Origin: Pseudoalteromonas phenolica
Lineage (GTDB): Bacteria; Pseudomonadota; Gammaproteobacteria; Enterobacterales; Alteromonadaceae
NCBI RefSeq assembly: GCF_005886345.1
Contig: NZ_PNEC01000023.1
Span: 48,067 to 112,066, forward strand
Length of the DNA: 64,000 nt
Direction of reading: 5' to 3'
The position numbers and the translations under genes are program-made. Positions 36,560-46,996 of this stretch are shown here, in pieces. The notes under the pieces are model-generated. The model was not told where the DNA came from, searched no databases, and worked only from the letters and a program-made list of their open reading frames with translations. Every line of letters begins with the position of its first letter. Within the stretch, counting starts at the first letter, position 1.

Positions 36560-37693
36560 TTATTTGCACCACTTTACTGGATCGACAGCGCTTCCTTTAT
36601 GCCGTAACTCAAAGTATAGACCAGGATCAGCTTGTCCGCCGCTCTGACCTATTAATGCAATACTTTCACCGCTATGAACTTGATCACCGACATCTTTTAA
36701 AAGCGTTTGTGCGTGACCATATAAACTCATGTAACCAAGACCATGATCGACGACAATGACCCAACCAAAGCCATTGAGCCAATCGGCAAAAACAACTTGG
36801 CCTTGTTGTACGGCTTTAACGTTATCTCCTGTTTTTGCTGCAATAAATACTCCTTTCCAATTCATGCCAGCATGTTTGCGTTGGCCAAAGCGGTGTTTTA
36901 GGCGGCCTTTACTCGGCCAAGGCAGTTTCCCTTTTTTATTGCGTAACCCAATTAATTCTACTGGCACCAATGACTCGCTTTGCTGTTCATTTAATTGCGA
37001 GAGTGTGGTGATTAAGGTTTGTTCATTCTCTTTCAAATAAGCGATGGCGCTTTGTGTTTGTTTTAATGCGCTATTAAGTTGTGAAAGGCTGTTTTGACGC
37101 TGTTCTTTGGTGGCCTTGAGTGCGGCTAAACGCTCTGTTTGCTGTGTAAATAAATCGTTGAGTTGCAGTTGCTTCTGTTCAAGTGTTTGTTGGTTTTCAG
37201 CTAGTTGTTCTATGACTTTCTTTAAAGCTTCAATTTGTGTGATGCGGGCTTTATTGAAGTAATCGTAATAGCTCAAGGTACGCTCAAGCGTAGCACTATG
37301 CTCTTGATTGAGTAACATTTTTGAATAGTCATGACTGCCAGTCATGTAAGCGCTTTTTAATTGCCCTGCGAGAAGTGTTTGTAGATTACTTTTTTGTTGT
37401 TCTAAGCATTTGTTCTCACTTTCGAGGGTATATTGTTGTTGGCGATTCTCATTGATCCCTTGCTCGGTCAATGACAGTGCTTTAGCGTGCTGTGCAATTT
37501 GTAATTCGAAATCACGTAACTTGCGTTTCAGTTTATTGAATCTTTCGTTTTGTTGTTGATAGCTTTTTTGGCTTTTTTCGAGTTCTTTTTGTACCGCGTT
37601 TAAATCTTGCTTAGTACGAGACTCGTTGGCATTGGCAAAAGCCAATACCAACATAGTCGTTATGCCGAAAATAATGCGTAAGCTTTTGCGCAT
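36560..37693 (-). CDS. envC: Murein hydrolase activator EnvC
   Basis: A 377-residue periplasmic protein: signal peptide, a long coiled coil (about 25-230, rich in Gln and Leu) and a C-terminal LytM domain (GMNWKGVFIAAKTGDNVKAV, YMSLYGHAQ, LYFELRHKGSAVDPVKW). As in EnvC of other bacteria, LytM zinc ligands are replaced (NWKG for HxGxD, LYFE for HLHFE), so it should activate AmiA/AmiB rather than cut murein itself. Its start overlaps the gpmI stop in TAATG. Confidence 0.93.
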   Translation of the reverse strand: MRKSLRIIFGITTMLVLAFANANESRTKQDLNAVQKELEKSQKSYQQQNERFNKLKRKLRDFELQIAQHAKALSLTEQGINENRQQQYTLESENKCLEQQKSNLQTLLAGQLKSAYMTGSHDYSKMLLNQEHSATLERTLSYYDYFNKARITQIEALKKVIEQLAENQQTLEQKQLQLNDLFTQQTERLAALKATKEQRQNSLSQLNSALKQTQSAIAYLKENEQTLITTLSQLNEQQSESLVPVELIGLRNKKGKLPWPSKGRLKHRFGQRKHAGMNWKGVFIAAKTGDNVKAVQQGQVVFADWLNGFGWVIVVDHGLGYMSLYGHAQTLLKDVGDQVHSGESIALIGQSGGQADPGLYFELRHKGSAVDPVKWCK

Positions 37694-39237
37694 TACTTAA
37701 TGGTCATAATAGGTGAACCTGTCATTTCTGCAGGTTGTTCCATACCAAGTAGGTGTAGCATAGTCGGTGCCACATCACTTAATGTTTTGCCTGTGTGTGG
37801 GTGTGCATCACGACCTACATAAATGAATGGTACCGGCTCGCTAGTGTGGGCCGTATGAGCTTGACCCGTTTTTGCATTGGTCATTTGCTCAGCGTTACCA
37901 TGATCAGCTGTGATCAGTGCTTCACCACCGACTTTTTCTAACGCTTCAACAACACGACCAATACATGCATCAACGGCTTCACAGGCTTTTACTGCGGCTT
38001 CAAATACACCTGAGTGACCAACCATATCGCCATTCGGATAGTTACAGATGATCACATCATGTTCACCGCTTTCAATTGCTTCAACCAGCTTATCAGTCAA
38101 CATAGTTGAGTTCATCTCTGGTTGCAGGTCATAAGTGGCAACTTGTGGAGAAGGGATCAGTTCACGCTTTTCACCAGCAAATAACTCTTCACGACCGCCA
38201 CTGAAGAAAAAGGTTACATGTGCGTATTTTTCTGTTTCAGAAATACGTAGTTGTGTCTTATCATGTTTCGCTAGCCATTCACCAAGTACGTTATGCAGTT
38301 TTTCAGGGGCGAAGGCTATAGGTGCGTTAATGTCTGCAGCATATTCAGTCATCATTACGAACGCACTTAATTCAGGTGCTTGTTTCTTTTCGAATCCTGT
38401 AAAGTCAGCATCGATAAACGCACGCGTCATTTGACGGGCACGGTCAGCTCGGAAGTTTACGAAAATAACAGTGTCACCATCATTGATGGTTGAAGCAGGT
38501 GCTGCATCAGGTTGAACCAGTGATGCTGCAACAAACTCGTCGTTTTCATCACGGTCGTAGGCTGCTAAGAGAGCTTCAACACCATTGTTGAAAGTGTGTT
38601 GACCTTCAGCACACACCATTAGGTTGTAGGCTGACTCTACACGCTCCCAGCGGTTATCACGGTCCATTGCATAGTAACGACCCACAATTGAAGCAAGGCG
38701 GCCACAGTCTAATTCTGTGAATAGCGCTTCGATTTTCTCAATTGAAGCTTGCGCACTGCGAGGTGGTGTATCACGGCCATCCAAAAAGGCATGGAAGTAA
38801 ACCGCTTTTGCACCACGATTTGCAGCAAGTTTAATGGCCGCAATAATGTGATCTTCATGACTATGCACGCCACCAGGGCTTAATAGACCCATTAAGTGGA
38901 CTGCTTTACCTGCATTAACCGCCTTATCGATGTTGTTTACTAATACAGGGTTGTGCTCAAACTCCCCGTCGTCGATTGCTTTAGTAATACGAGTAAAGTC
39001 TTGATAAACGATACGGCCAGCACCTAAATTTACGTGACCAACTTCAGAGTTCCCCATTTGCCCATCTGGTAGACCTACATCCAAACCTGAACCTGAAATG
39101 AGTGTATGAGGGCGGGTGGCCCATAAGTTATCTAAAACGGGCGTATTTGCAGCTAAAATTGCGTTGCTTTCGCTTTCTTCTCTGTATCCCCAACCATCTA
39201 AAATCATTAGAACAAGTGGTTTTTTCTGTGCAGTCAT
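37693..39237 (-). CDS. gpmI: 2,3-bisphosphoglycerate-independent phosphoglycerate mutase
   Basis: Interconverts 3- and 2-phosphoglycerate using two Mn ions and a phosphoserine. The 514-residue protein has the alkaline-phosphatase-type metal motifs ([32 protein letters not shown]), the nucleophile serine in [15 protein letters not shown] and GVHSHEDHI. It overlaps envC by one base; the gpmI-envC link is widespread. It is divergent from the rhodanese-secB operon. Confidence 0.97.
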   Translation of the reverse strand: MTAQKKPLVLMILDGWGYREESESNAILAANTPVLDNLWATRPHTLISGSGLDVGLPDGQMGNSEVGHVNLGAGRIVYQDFTRITKAIDDGEFEHNPVLVNNIDKAVNAGKAVHLMGLLSPGGVHSHEDHIIAAIKLAANRGAKAVYFHAFLDGRDTPPRSAQASIEKIEALFTELDCGRLASIVGRYYAMDRDNRWERVESAYNLMVCAEGQHTFNNGVEALLAAYDRDENDEFVAASLVQPDAAPASTINDGDTVIFVNFRADRARQMTRAFIDADFTGFEKKQAPELSAFVMMTEYAADINAPIAFAPEKLHNVLGEWLAKHDKTQLRISETEKYAHVTFFFSGGREELFAGEKRELIPSPQVATYDLQPEMNSTMLTDKLVEAIESGEHDVIICNYPNGDMVGHSGVFEAAVKACEAVDACIGRVVEALEKVGGEALITADHGNAEQMTNAKTGQAHTAHTSEPVPFIYVGRDAHPHTGKTLSDVAPTMLHLLGMEQPAEMTGSPIMTIK

Positions 39238-39452
39238 TTGGGCTCCTAAACTAAGGCACGAACTCTGCGAGTAGCATACCGTGTTTTGTATGAATATTCA
39301 GCCCTTTGAAAAGGAATAATCTTCATCTTAGCGTGAAGTAAATAACACATATATAAAAGGGTATACCCAAACAATAGCAAGCGGTATACTACCCAGTCAT
39401 TGAGCTTTAAGACAAGATCTAAATCATTAGATCCAGAGTAGTTGGAAATTTC

Positions 39453-39884
39453 ATGGAACAATATATTGAATTTATCGGCAATAATGCCGTGCTAAGCATT
39501 ATTTGGTTGGCCCTTGTTGCGATGATTGTAATGAGCTGGTTTAAAAGCAAATTTTCTGCAATTCGCCAAATTAACCCGCAGCAACTGACACTGCTGGTCA
39601 ACAAAGAAGAAGGTCAAGTCGTTGATATTCGCCCGGCAAAAGAATTTAACGCAGGCCGTATTGCAGGTGCTGTGCAACTGAGCGCTGAAAAAGCGAAACA
39701 AAGTGACTTTACAAGTCTTGAAAAGTTTAAATCTAATCCCATTATATTGGTATGTACAACAGGCATGACAGCAAATGGTATCGCAAACAACGCGTTAAAG
39801 GCGGGTTTCGAGCATGTTTATGTACTAAGCGGTGGTATGGGCGCATGGCAAAATGCTAACCTGCCTGTAGCGACCGGAAAATAA
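39453..39884 (+). CDS. Membrane-anchored rhodanese-like protein (YibN-like)
   Basis: A 143-residue protein with one N-terminal membrane segment (AVLSIIWLALVAMIVMSWF) and a cytosolic rhodanese domain: VDIRPAKEFNAGRIAGAVQLS and the active-site loop LVCTTGMTANG, where the Cys is present. It is the first gene of rhodanese-grxC-secB-gpsA, the same order as yibN-grxC-secB-gpsA in E. coli. A TATACT at 39385-39390 may be the -10 of the operon. It may carry sulfur or take part in redox chemistry; the exact role is unknown. Confidence 0.92.
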   Translation: MEQYIEFIGNNAVLSIIWLALVAMIVMSWFKSKFSAIRQINPQQLTLLVNKEEGQVVDIRPAKEFNAGRIAGAVQLSAEKAKQSDFTSLEKFKSNPIILVCTTGMTANGIANNALKAGFEHVYVLSGGMGAWQNANLPVATGK

Positions 39885-39897
39885 TCAAGAGGATTTT

Positions 39898-40155
39898 ATG
39901 AGCAACGTTGTTATTTATACGAAAGATTACTGCCCTTTTTGCCACAGAGCAAAGGGATTATTAGACAGTAAAGGTGTAACATACACTGAATATGATATTG
40001 CTGCTCAGCCTGAATTACGCGATGAAATGATTGAAAAAGCAAATGGTGGTTCTACCGTTCCACAAATCTTTATCAATAACACGCATATTGGCGGTTGCGA
40101 TGATATGATGGCAATCGAAGCGCAGGGTATACTTGACACCCTATTGAACGCATAA
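39898..40155 (+). CDS. grxC: Glutaredoxin 3
   Basis: An 85-residue glutathione-dependent thiol oxidoreductase with the CPFC active site (YTKDYCPFCHRAKGLL), the cis-Pro in GSTVPQIFIN and the glutathione-binding GGCDDMMAIE. It reduces protein disulfides and mixed disulfides in the cytosol. GAGG ahead of the ATG, 13 bp after the rhodanese gene. Confidence 0.96.
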   Translation: MSNVVIYTKDYCPFCHRAKGLLDSKGVTYTEYDIAAQPELRDEMIEKANGGSTVPQIFINNTHIGGCDDMMAIEAQGILDTLLNA

Positions 40156-40191
40156 TAATTACATTAAGAAATACAAGTTTTAGGAACACTC

Positions 40192-40674
40192 ATGACAGAA
40201 CAAGCAAACCAAGCTGCTGCTCCGCAGGAAGGACCACAATTCACAATTCAGCGTATTTACACAAAAGACGTGTCTTTTGAAACGCCTAACTCTCCTGCTA
40301 TTTTCCAAAAAGAGTGGACGCCTGAAGTAAAATTAGACATGGATACACGCTCTAACAAGTTAGACGAAGGTATCTTTGAAGTAGTACTAGCACTGACTGT
40401 AACCGCTTCTATCGGTGAAGAAACAGCATTCCTATGTGAAATTCAACAAGCGGGTATTTTCCAAATCGCTGAACTTGAAGAGCTACAAATGGCACACATG
40501 CTAGGTGCATTCTGCCCGAACATTCTTTTCCCATATGCACGTGAAGCGGTAGCAGGTTTAGTGAACAAGGGTACTTTCCCACAACTTAACCTAGCACCAG
40601 TAAACTTTGACGCGCTATTTGCTCAGTACATGCAGCAACGTGCAGCACAAGCAGAGCAACCAGCTGACGCATAA
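40192..40674 (+). CDS. secB: Protein-export chaperone SecB
   Basis: A 160-residue acidic chaperone that keeps preproteins unfolded and hands them to Sec[23 protein letters not shown], the acidic SecA-binding surface, and the C-terminal half with [40 protein letters not shown] are characteristic. It works as a tetramer in the cytosol. gpsA starts 4 bp after its stop. Confidence 0.97.
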   Translation: MTEQANQAAAPQEGPQFTIQRIYTKDVSFETPNSPAIFQKEWTPEVKLDMDTRSNKLDEGIFEVVLALTVTASIGEETAFLCEIQQAGIFQIAELEELQMAHMLGAFCPNILFPYAREAVAGLVNKGTFPQLNLAPVNFDALFAQYMQQRAAQAEQPADA

Positions 40675-40678
40675 TTAT

Positions 40679-41686
40679 ATGAAAACAGAACAATCAGTTG
40701 TATCTGTACTAGGGGCGGGGTCGTATGGCACCGCCCTTGCTATTAGTTTTGCCCGAAATGGACATGCAGTAACCTTATGGGGTCGAAATGCCGATGATGT
40801 TGAGACGCTAGCAGCTGAGCGTAAAAATCAACGTTATCTTCCCGATATTACTTTCCCTGAAACTTTAAAGCTTGAGAGTGATTTAGCAAAAGCAGTTAAG
40901 TCTAGTCAGATCATCTTAGTGGTTGTGCCAAGCCATGCTTTTGCAAAAACGTTAGAGCAAATTCAACCTATGCTCAATGCGGGTGCTAAAGTGGTGTGGG
41001 CGACAAAAGGGTTAGAACCTAATACTGGACGCTTACTGCAAGAAGTTGCCGTTGAAAAGCTCGGAGAAGCAGTGCCTTTAGCGGTGTTGTCTGGTCCGAC
41101 GTTTGCCAAAGAAATGGCGGCAGGCTTGCCGACAGCTATTTCGGTGTCTGCAACTGAAGCTGAGTTTGCCAGTGATTTAGCTAAATTACTGCACTGTGGT
41201 CGTTCGTTTCGTGTCTACAGCAATGATGACTTTATTGGTATTCAGCTAGGTGGTGCAGTAAAAAATGTTATCGCCATTGGTGCCGGTATGTCTGATGGCT
41301 TTGGTTTCGGTGCTAATACACGTACTATGTTGATTACAAGGGGGTTGGCTGAACTTTGTAGACTCGGCTGTGCACTTGGCGCTAAGCCTGAAACATTTAT
41401 GGGCATGGCGGGGCTGGGAGATCTGATCCTTACCTGTACAGATAACCAATCTCGTAATCGTCGCTTTGGTCTTGCCCTTGGAAAGGGGTTAGATGTTGAC
41501 GAAGCGATGGAGAGTATAGGACAGGTTGTTGAAGGTTACCGCAATACCAAAGAAGTGTATTTATTGGCTCAACGCAGCGGTATTGAAATGCCAATCTGTG
41601 AGCAAATCTACCAAGTACTTTATGAAAATAAAGATGTAAAAGAGGCAGCCATGGCGCTGTTAGGTAGAGAGCAAAAGTCTGAGTAA
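40679..41686 (+). CDS. gpsA: Glycerol-3-phosphate dehydrogenase [NAD(P)+]
   Basis: Reduces dihydroxyacetone phosphate to sn-glycerol 3-phosphate for phospholipids. The 335-residue protein has the nucleotide-binding start [46 protein letters not shown], the catalytic Lys in [17 protein letters not shown] and the substrate motif [14 protein letters not shown]. The open frame runs 24 codons into secB, but the ATG at 40679 is the family start. Last gene of the operon, closed by a strong terminator. Confidence 0.96.
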   Translation: MKTEQSVVSVLGAGSYGTALAISFARNGHAVTLWGRNADDVETLAAERKNQRYLPDITFPETLKLESDLAKAVKSSQIILVVVPSHAFAKTLEQIQPMLNAGAKVVWATKGLEPNTGRLLQEVAVEKLGEAVPLAVLSGPTFAKEMAAGLPTAISVSATEAEFASDLAKLLHCGRSFRVYSNDDFIGIQLGGAVKNVIAIGAGMSDGFGFGANTRTMLITRGLAELCRLGCALGAKPETFMGMAGLGDLILTCTDNQSRNRRFGLALGKGLDVDEAMESIGQVVEGYRNTKEVYLLAQRSGIEMPICEQIYQVLYENKDVKEAAMALLGREQKSE

Positions 41687-41710
41687 CACTCAAAAAAGTA
41701 ATAATAAAAA

Positions 41711-41736
41711 ACGGCGCTTAATTGCGCCGTTTTTTA
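41711..41736. terminator. Bidirectional terminator between gpsA and the GGDEF/EAL gene
   Basis: ACGGCGC and GCGCCGT form a 7-bp stem around TTAATT, with an A run before and a T run after, between two converging genes. Confidence 0.9.
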
Positions 41737-41766
41737 AGTGTTATAAGTTTTAATGAGGTGCGCATG

Positions 41767-44700
41767 CTAGCTTAGTGTTGCGGTTTCTTCGAGCGCATTT
41801 TCTAACAGTTGAGTAGCTTTATTAGCTGGAAGCGGCTTAGAGAAATAATAGCCCTGCAAAATGCCACAACCCATGACGTTTAATAGGTAAGCCTGCCTTT
41901 CATTTTCAACCCCTTCTGCAACGACTTTAATATTTAGATATTTGGCAAGCCGTATAATTGTTGCAGTAATATTTCTGTCTTGATCTGAATGTTCAATGTC
42001 GACGATAAAAGAGCGATCTATTTTTAGAACATCTATCGGGAAACGTTTCAGGTAGCCCAATGAGGAGTGCCCAGTACCAAAGTCATCAAGCGCAATCGTG
42101 ATACCTAGAGCTTTGAGTTGCATCATAATTTTTAATGCTTGTTCGGGATCAGCCATCATGGCGCTTTCTGTAATTTCTAATTCTAAACAATAAGCTGGCA
42201 CTTTATATTTCAATAAACAATTTCTCACTGTGTCGACGAGAAAGTCGCTCTCAAAGTGTTTAGCTGAGATATTAATTGCGACATGGCTGCCTGTGAGACC
42301 TAACATGCGCCAATGACTTATTTGCTGGCAAGCAACCTCAAGCAAATAGTTAGTCATAGGAATGATTGCGCCACACTCTTCAGCGAATGGGATAAAGTTC
42401 GCTGGACTTTCAATTGTTCTGTCTTGTTGTTGCCATCTAACTAGCCCTTCAAAGCCAACTAGTTTTCGCTCATCAGCCTGATATTTTGGTTGATAAAACA
42501 ATGTAAATTGCTTGTCTTCTATGGCTCTTAGTAAAGCTGACTCGCGGGATAAAATAGTGGGATCAAGTTGGTGGCGTTGTTTATCAAAAAACTGATAACT
42601 ATTATGGCCTTTATGTTTGGCATGATCTAAAGCTGAATCAGCACAGCGGATAAGGTGTTCACTATCCATAGCATCATCAGGGTAAATAGCCAGACCACAA
42701 GAGGCACTGACAGAGGTTTCAACACCATGATGTGTAAAAGGATGGTTAATGCATTTTAAAATGTCACCCGCGAGCTTTTTAGCAAAAAATATTGTCATAC
42801 CAGAAAATAAATATGGAGGAATAAGTACAGCAAATTCATCGCTACTTACTCGTGCGAGTGTGAATCCTTTATCTAAATGCTCAGATAGTCTCTTAGCTAC
42901 TTCTTTAAGTAGTGCATCTCCACTGTCATGACCCATTAAATCATTAATTTTTCTAAAATGATCAATGTCGATAAGGACGATTAATAGCGAAGGGAATGCT
43001 TTGTTGCAGCTTGCGATGGCCTGGTTTAAAGACTCAATAAATAATGCTCTATTAGCAAGCCCAGTAATATTGTCACGTGTGGACAAATTGAGCAGCGCTT
43101 GTTCGTTCGCTTTTCGTTCAGAAATATTCGTGAGTACACCTAAATAAAATACCTCAGAAGGATGCTCTTCATGGGTCAACTTAGTTACGGTAACATCAAG
43201 GGCAAGCTTTTGATGGCTTGCATTTAGAGTCCAAATTTCTCCAGTCCAATAATCATTGAGTTGGCTCTCGGCAACAATATGCTGCTCTAAGGCTCTATTT
43301 CTGCCTTGTTCAGTATAAATTTTTGGCTTATGGCCCACTAATGCTTCCGCTGAAAAACCTGTAATATCACTATATGCTTGGTTGACTTTGAGTACATTAA
43401 ATTGTTCGTCGGCAAGCCAAATGGCATCTTTGGAATGCGTCATTAGCATATCACTGAAATGCTCAGTCAGCTTAGACTTAGAAGTCTGTAGCTGGCGCTT
43501 TAATAACCAAATAACAAGCGCAGCAAAAGGGGTGACTAAGAGTAACCAATGCCACCAGACATGTTGTGCTTGTGCTGAAGTAATACTAAGTGTTCTAGAG
43601 ACGTTATTACTCGACGCTAATACCTCTAATGAGCTCATTTCTGTAGGGGTTAGCGTCAGTTTCTGGTTATCGAGCAATTGCCATGGTACGTTATCAGATA
43701 AGCGATAACTGAGTTGGCATTGTACACAAGTAGAAAACCAAAGACTAAGGCGTTTAGCGTTAGGCTCAATAACAAGCGGTAAACTAGGGTTGAAAGATTC
43801 GGTTACTTTATCCTGATAATAAGATTTCACATGAGATAAAGTTAAAGGGATATCTTGTGATTGGACTTGTTGGGCAATAAGCGAAAAGCTGTCGTTTAAT
43901 AGCATCAGTTTTTGCCTAAAGCTCAAGACTTGGCGCTGGCTTTCAAATGGTGCGATGAGGCGTTTTGTAATGCCGTTTTGATAATGCGCTATACCTTGTT
44001 TATCAAACTGCCATATACCCTGTTCTTCAGCATTACTTAAATATTTTCCCGAGAATTGGTTGCGTTGTACAAAACCAGTTATTTGATTATTGACCAATGA
44101 TAACTCAAATAACCCTAACTCAGTGCTGAGCAGCAGCGTGTTACTATGTTTGGAATAAAGTACATCATCAAAAACTAAATTTTTAAAAGGCAATGAGAGC
44201 TGATGTGCTAGACCCTTCTCTAATAACCACAGTGCATCGGGGGTTGAAGCGATAAATTGAGTATTAGAGACTTGGGTGACACTATGTATATGTTGCACTT
44301 CATACTGATGAAGCTGTACCTTTCGGCTGAGGTCAAATTGGCTAAAGCCGTGCTCATCTTTAATCCATAAATTTCCTGCACCTGTGAAATAAAGTGCTTG
44401 AGTATCCACTTTATCAAACAATGGTAAGAAGTCGCCTTTTTCGCCATTAAACATAAAAATCTGTTTTGCTGTGGCAACCGCCCAACGGCCACCATCAATA
44501 TATCTCACAGCATTTACAGGTTGGTTTTGAGCAAATAAGTTAAATGCTTGTACACCTTGTTGGTATAACTTGAGCTCTTCGGAATTTGCAATGTCATTTT
44601 GTAATATCAAGTGAGTGGGTTGAAACTTTTGCCATTTTCCTAATTGAGATATCCACATTGATTGTGACGTTACTTTTAAGTCATCAATAGGCAAGTTATT

Positions 44701-45429
44701 TACTTGGTATTGGTACTCAGTATGGTTATTTAGGTCGTAGCTATAAATGACATTTTTGACAAAATGAAACAACTGAGAGTCAAAGATATTTAGATTTTCA
44801 GCATTTAATAATGGCTTATGTGCTAAATCCTCTGAAAATAAAAACACTTGGTTATGTGCATTTTTTAGGATCACCTTATCTTTATAAAGTAATAGCTGGT
44901 CAACTTCCCAAGGAAGACTCGCTAAACGCTGCTTCCCTGATACTGCACTCCATCTAAATAATTCATTGCTTTTCGAAATAAAAGTCAGTCCATCCTTTGA
45001 GGTTTGCCAAAGCTGGGCTTGCACATCGATAGGCAGTAAGGAAACCGCATTATTTTTCAGTTGATATAAACGATGTCTACTTTGAAAAATAATGCTGTCG
45101 GTTGTCTGACTAATTTTAGATACGGGGGTTTGTAACCAGGTTCGTGACTCGGATGTGCGGGTATTGACCCGACTTAGTCCATTTTGATGACCAATCCAGA
45201 GAAAAGGGGACTGTTCTAAAATACTTAAAAATGGTGGTGTAAGTGTTTGGGTGAGTTGCTGGGCATTAAAATGAGAGTGACCGTCGAATTTAACTAAGCC
45301 ATTATCATACAAAAACCAATGCTGCTTATTCTCGCTTGCAATGGTAATTGGGGAAGCATTAAGTTGCGACGCAGCCGGAGGTGCGCAAAAAACCATTAGG
45401 CAAAACAGCAATGAATGCCATAACTTCAT
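41767..45429 (-). CDS. Membrane sensor with beta-propeller, PAS, degenerate GGDEF and EAL domains
   Basis: A roughly 1220-residue protein. After a signal peptide (MKLWHSLLFCLMVFCAPPAAS) come some 550 residues with propeller-type repeats such as FLWIGHQNGLSRVNTRTSE and GNLWIKDEHGFSQFD, a small beta domain and one membrane helix (about 623-645). The cytosolic part has a PAS domain, a GGDEF domain whose signature is SSDEF (about 862), and an EAL domain with EGL (about 994), NIS, ELEITES, DDFGTG, LKIDRSF and VAEGVE. The cyclase is probably inactive; all phosphodiesterase residues remain. It likely hydrolyses c-di-GMP in response to a periplasmic signal. Start uncertain: GTG/ATG at 45450/45447 are in frame. 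Confidence 0.9.
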   Translation of the reverse strand: MKLWHSLLFCLMVFCAPPAASQLNASPITIASENKQHWFLYDNGLVKFDGHSHFNAQQLTQTLTPPFLSILEQSPFLWIGHQNGLSRVNTRTSESRTWLQTPVSKISQTTDSIIFQSRHRLYQLKNNAVSLLPIDVQAQLWQTSKDGLTFISKSNELFRWSAVSGKQRLASLPWEVDQLLLYKDKVILKNAHNQVFLFSEDLAHKPLLNAENLNIFDSQLFHFVKNVIYSYDLNNHTEYQYQVNNLPIDDLKVTSQSMWISQLGKWQKFQPTHLILQNDIANSEELKLYQQGVQAFNLFAQNQPVNAVRYIDGGRWAVATAKQIFMFNGEKGDFLPLFDKVDTQALYFTGAGNLWIKDEHGFSQFDLSRKVQLHQYEVQHIHSVTQVSNTQFIASTPDALWLLEKGLAHQLSLPFKNLVFDDVLYSKHSNTLLLSTELGLFELSLVNNQITGFVQRNQFSGKYLSNAEEQGIWQFDKQGIAHYQNGITKRLIAPFESQRQVLSFRQKLMLLNDSFSLIAQQVQSQDIPLTLSHVKSYYQDKVTESFNPSLPLVIEPNAKRLSLWFSTCVQCQLSYRLSDNVPWQLLDNQKLTLTPTEMSSLEVLASSNNVSRTLSITSAQAQHVWWHWLLLVTPFAALVIWLLKRQLQTSKSKLTEHFSDMLMTHSKDAIWLADEQFNVLKVNQAYSDITGFSAEALVGHKPKIYTEQGRNRALEQHIVAESQLNDYWTGEIWTLNASHQKLALDVTVTKLTHEEHPSEVFYLGVLTNISERKANEQALLNLSTRDNITGLANRALFIESLNQAIASCNKAFPSLLIVLIDIDHFRKINDLMGHDSGDALLKEVAKRLSEHLDKGFTLARVSSDEFAVLIPPYLFSGMTIFFAKKLAGDILKCINHPFTHHGVETSVSASCGLAIYPDDAMDSEHLIRCADSALDHAKHKGHNSYQFFDKQRHQLDPTILSRESALLRAIEDKQFTLFYQPKYQADERKLVGFEGLVRWQQQDRTIESPANFIPFAEECGAIIPMTNYLLEVACQQISHWRMLGLTGSHVAINISAKHFESDFLVDTVRNCLLKYKVPAYCLELEITESAMMADPEQALKIMMQLKALGITIALDDFGTGHSSLGYLKRFPIDVLKIDRSFIVDIEHSDQDRNITATIIRLAKYLNIKVVAEGVENERQAYLLNVMGCGILQGYYFSKPLPANKATQLLENALEETATLS

Positions 45430-45518
45430 AATATTAAATAACCTCATCACTCCTTGTTAGTATTCAATATTAGTGAATAATTCATTGCTGTGCGAGTAAA
45501 TTGTTAAAAAATAATCAT

Positions 45519-45983
45519 TTATTTCGAGTTTGGGAAGCCCAATTGACGCCAAGACTCATACACAAATACGGCAACAGCGTTGGATAGATTCATACTTCGG
45601 CTATCTGGCTTCATAGGAATACGTACTCTTTGCTCTGCCGGTAGTGAAAAAATAATGTCTTCGGGTAAGCCTCGCGTTTCAGGACCAAACATTAAGCAAT
45701 CACCAGCTTGGTATTGTGGCTCATGGTGGTAAGTACTGCCTTTTGTTGTACATGCAAAGACACGTTTTGGCTGTTCTGTTTCTAAGTAGCTTTCAAAAGA
45801 TGGGTGACGCTTTACTTCACTAAATTCATGGTAGTCTAATCCGGCACGACGGATGCGTTTGTCGTCCCACTCAAAACCTAGCGGTTCGATTAAATGCAAC
45901 GTGTAGCCTGTATTGGCACATAAACGAATGATATTCCCAGTATTCGGTGGGATCTCAGGCTGGTATAAAACAATATCTAACAT
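45519..45983 (-). CDS. trmL: tRNA (cytidine(34)/uridine(34)-2'-O)-methyltransferase
   Basis: Methylates the ribose of the wobble base in tRNA-Leu isoacceptors. The 154-residue SPOUT-fold protein has [35 protein letters not shown] and the knotted C-terminal motif [23 protein letters not shown]. The frame is open 17 codons upstream, but GAGG precedes the ATG at 45983 and MLDIVLYQ is the family start. Confidence 0.95.
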   Translation of the reverse strand: MLDIVLYQPEIPPNTGNIIRLCANTGYTLHLIEPLGFEWDDKRIRRAGLDYHEFSEVKRHPSFESYLETEQPKRVFACTTKGSTYHHEPQYQAGDCLMFGPETRGLPEDIIFSLPAEQRVRIPMKPDSRSMNLSNAVAVFVYESWRQLGFPNSK

Positions 45984-46093
45984 ATTCACCTCTAAAATGA
46001 TTGAGCTAAGTATACCGAAAAGTATACTGAGCAATAAGTTATTTAGCTGTGTTAGCTTGTAATCGTTTTGGTGAGCTTTGAAGGAGTCTGTAT

Positions 46094-46996
46094 ATGCCCC
46101 GTCAATATGATGTTTTGGTTCGTTTTTCGAGTTTGTTTACCATGGCGATAGTCAGCATCATGATTGCTGCTAAAGCTTGGGCTTGGTTAGCGTCAGGCAG
46201 TGCAGCGATGCTGGGCTCGTTAACTGATTCTTTGCTAGATATTTCAGCTTCTATGATGAGCTTTTTAGTATTGAGTTATGCGCTTCGCCCAGCAGATAAT
46301 GAACATCGATTTGGGCATGGTAAAGCTGAAGCGTTAGCTGGGCTTGGTCAAGCAGCTTTTATATCTGGTTCTGCGTGCTTTCTTGCTTTTCATGGTATTG
46401 AGCGACTTATAAATCCGGTGCCTTTGGCGCAATCAATATTAGGTGTATGGGTAAGTGCTTTTGCCATTGTTTGTACGCTCTTGGTCGTGGCTGTGCAGCA
46501 ATATGTTGTTAAGCATACAGAATCCATTGCTGTCAAAGCTGACTCTTTACATTACAAGGGAGATTTATTATTAAATGCTGCTGTACTAGTAGGTATCTAC
46601 TTAGCTTCTATTGGTTATTTATTTGCTGATTCTATATTTGCGATCGGTGTAGCGATTTACTTGTTATTTAATTGCTGGGAAATCGCTAAAGAAAGTGCCA
46701 ATCACTTAATGGATAAAGAATTGCCTGACGAAGAAAAAGTGCAGTTAGTTGCTACGATTTCTAAACATCCTGACGTACATGGCGTGCATGATTTAAGAAC
46801 TCGGCAAAGCGGTAAACTCAAGTTTATACAATTTCATATCGAACTTGATCAGACACTCAGTTTGCAACAAGCTCACTCTATTTCAGATCAAGTGTGCAAG
46901 AAGATACGCACTGTTTTTGGGGAGCATATAGATATCATGGTGCATCAAGATCCTGTGTCTATATCTGAAGAGGTGTGTGACTCACAAAAATCATAA
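46094..46996 (+). CDS. fieF: Cation diffusion facilitator FieF
   Basis: A 300-residue inner-membrane exporter of Zn(II), Fe(II) and similar metals driven by proton exchange. It has six predicted membrane helices, the metal-site motifs [12 protein letters not shown] and ADSLHYKGD, the linker [14 protein letters not shown], and a C-terminal cytosolic metal-binding domain ([28 protein letters not shown]). Its 3' end overlaps the converging hydrolase gene by 52 bp. Confidence 0.94.
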   Translation: MPRQYDVLVRFSSLFTMAIVSIMIAAKAWAWLASGSAAMLGSLTDSLLDISASMMSFLVLSYALRPADNEHRFGHGKAEALAGLGQAAFISGSACFLAFHGIERLINPVPLAQSILGVWVSAFAIVCTLLVVAVQQYVVKHTESIAVKADSLHYKGDLLLNAAVLVGIYLASIGYLFADSIFAIGVAIYLLFNCWEIAKESANHLMDKELPDEEKVQLVATISKHPDVHGVHDLRTRQSGKLKFIQFHIELDQTLSLQQAHSISDQVCKKIRTVFGEHIDIMVHQDPVSISEEVCDSQKS

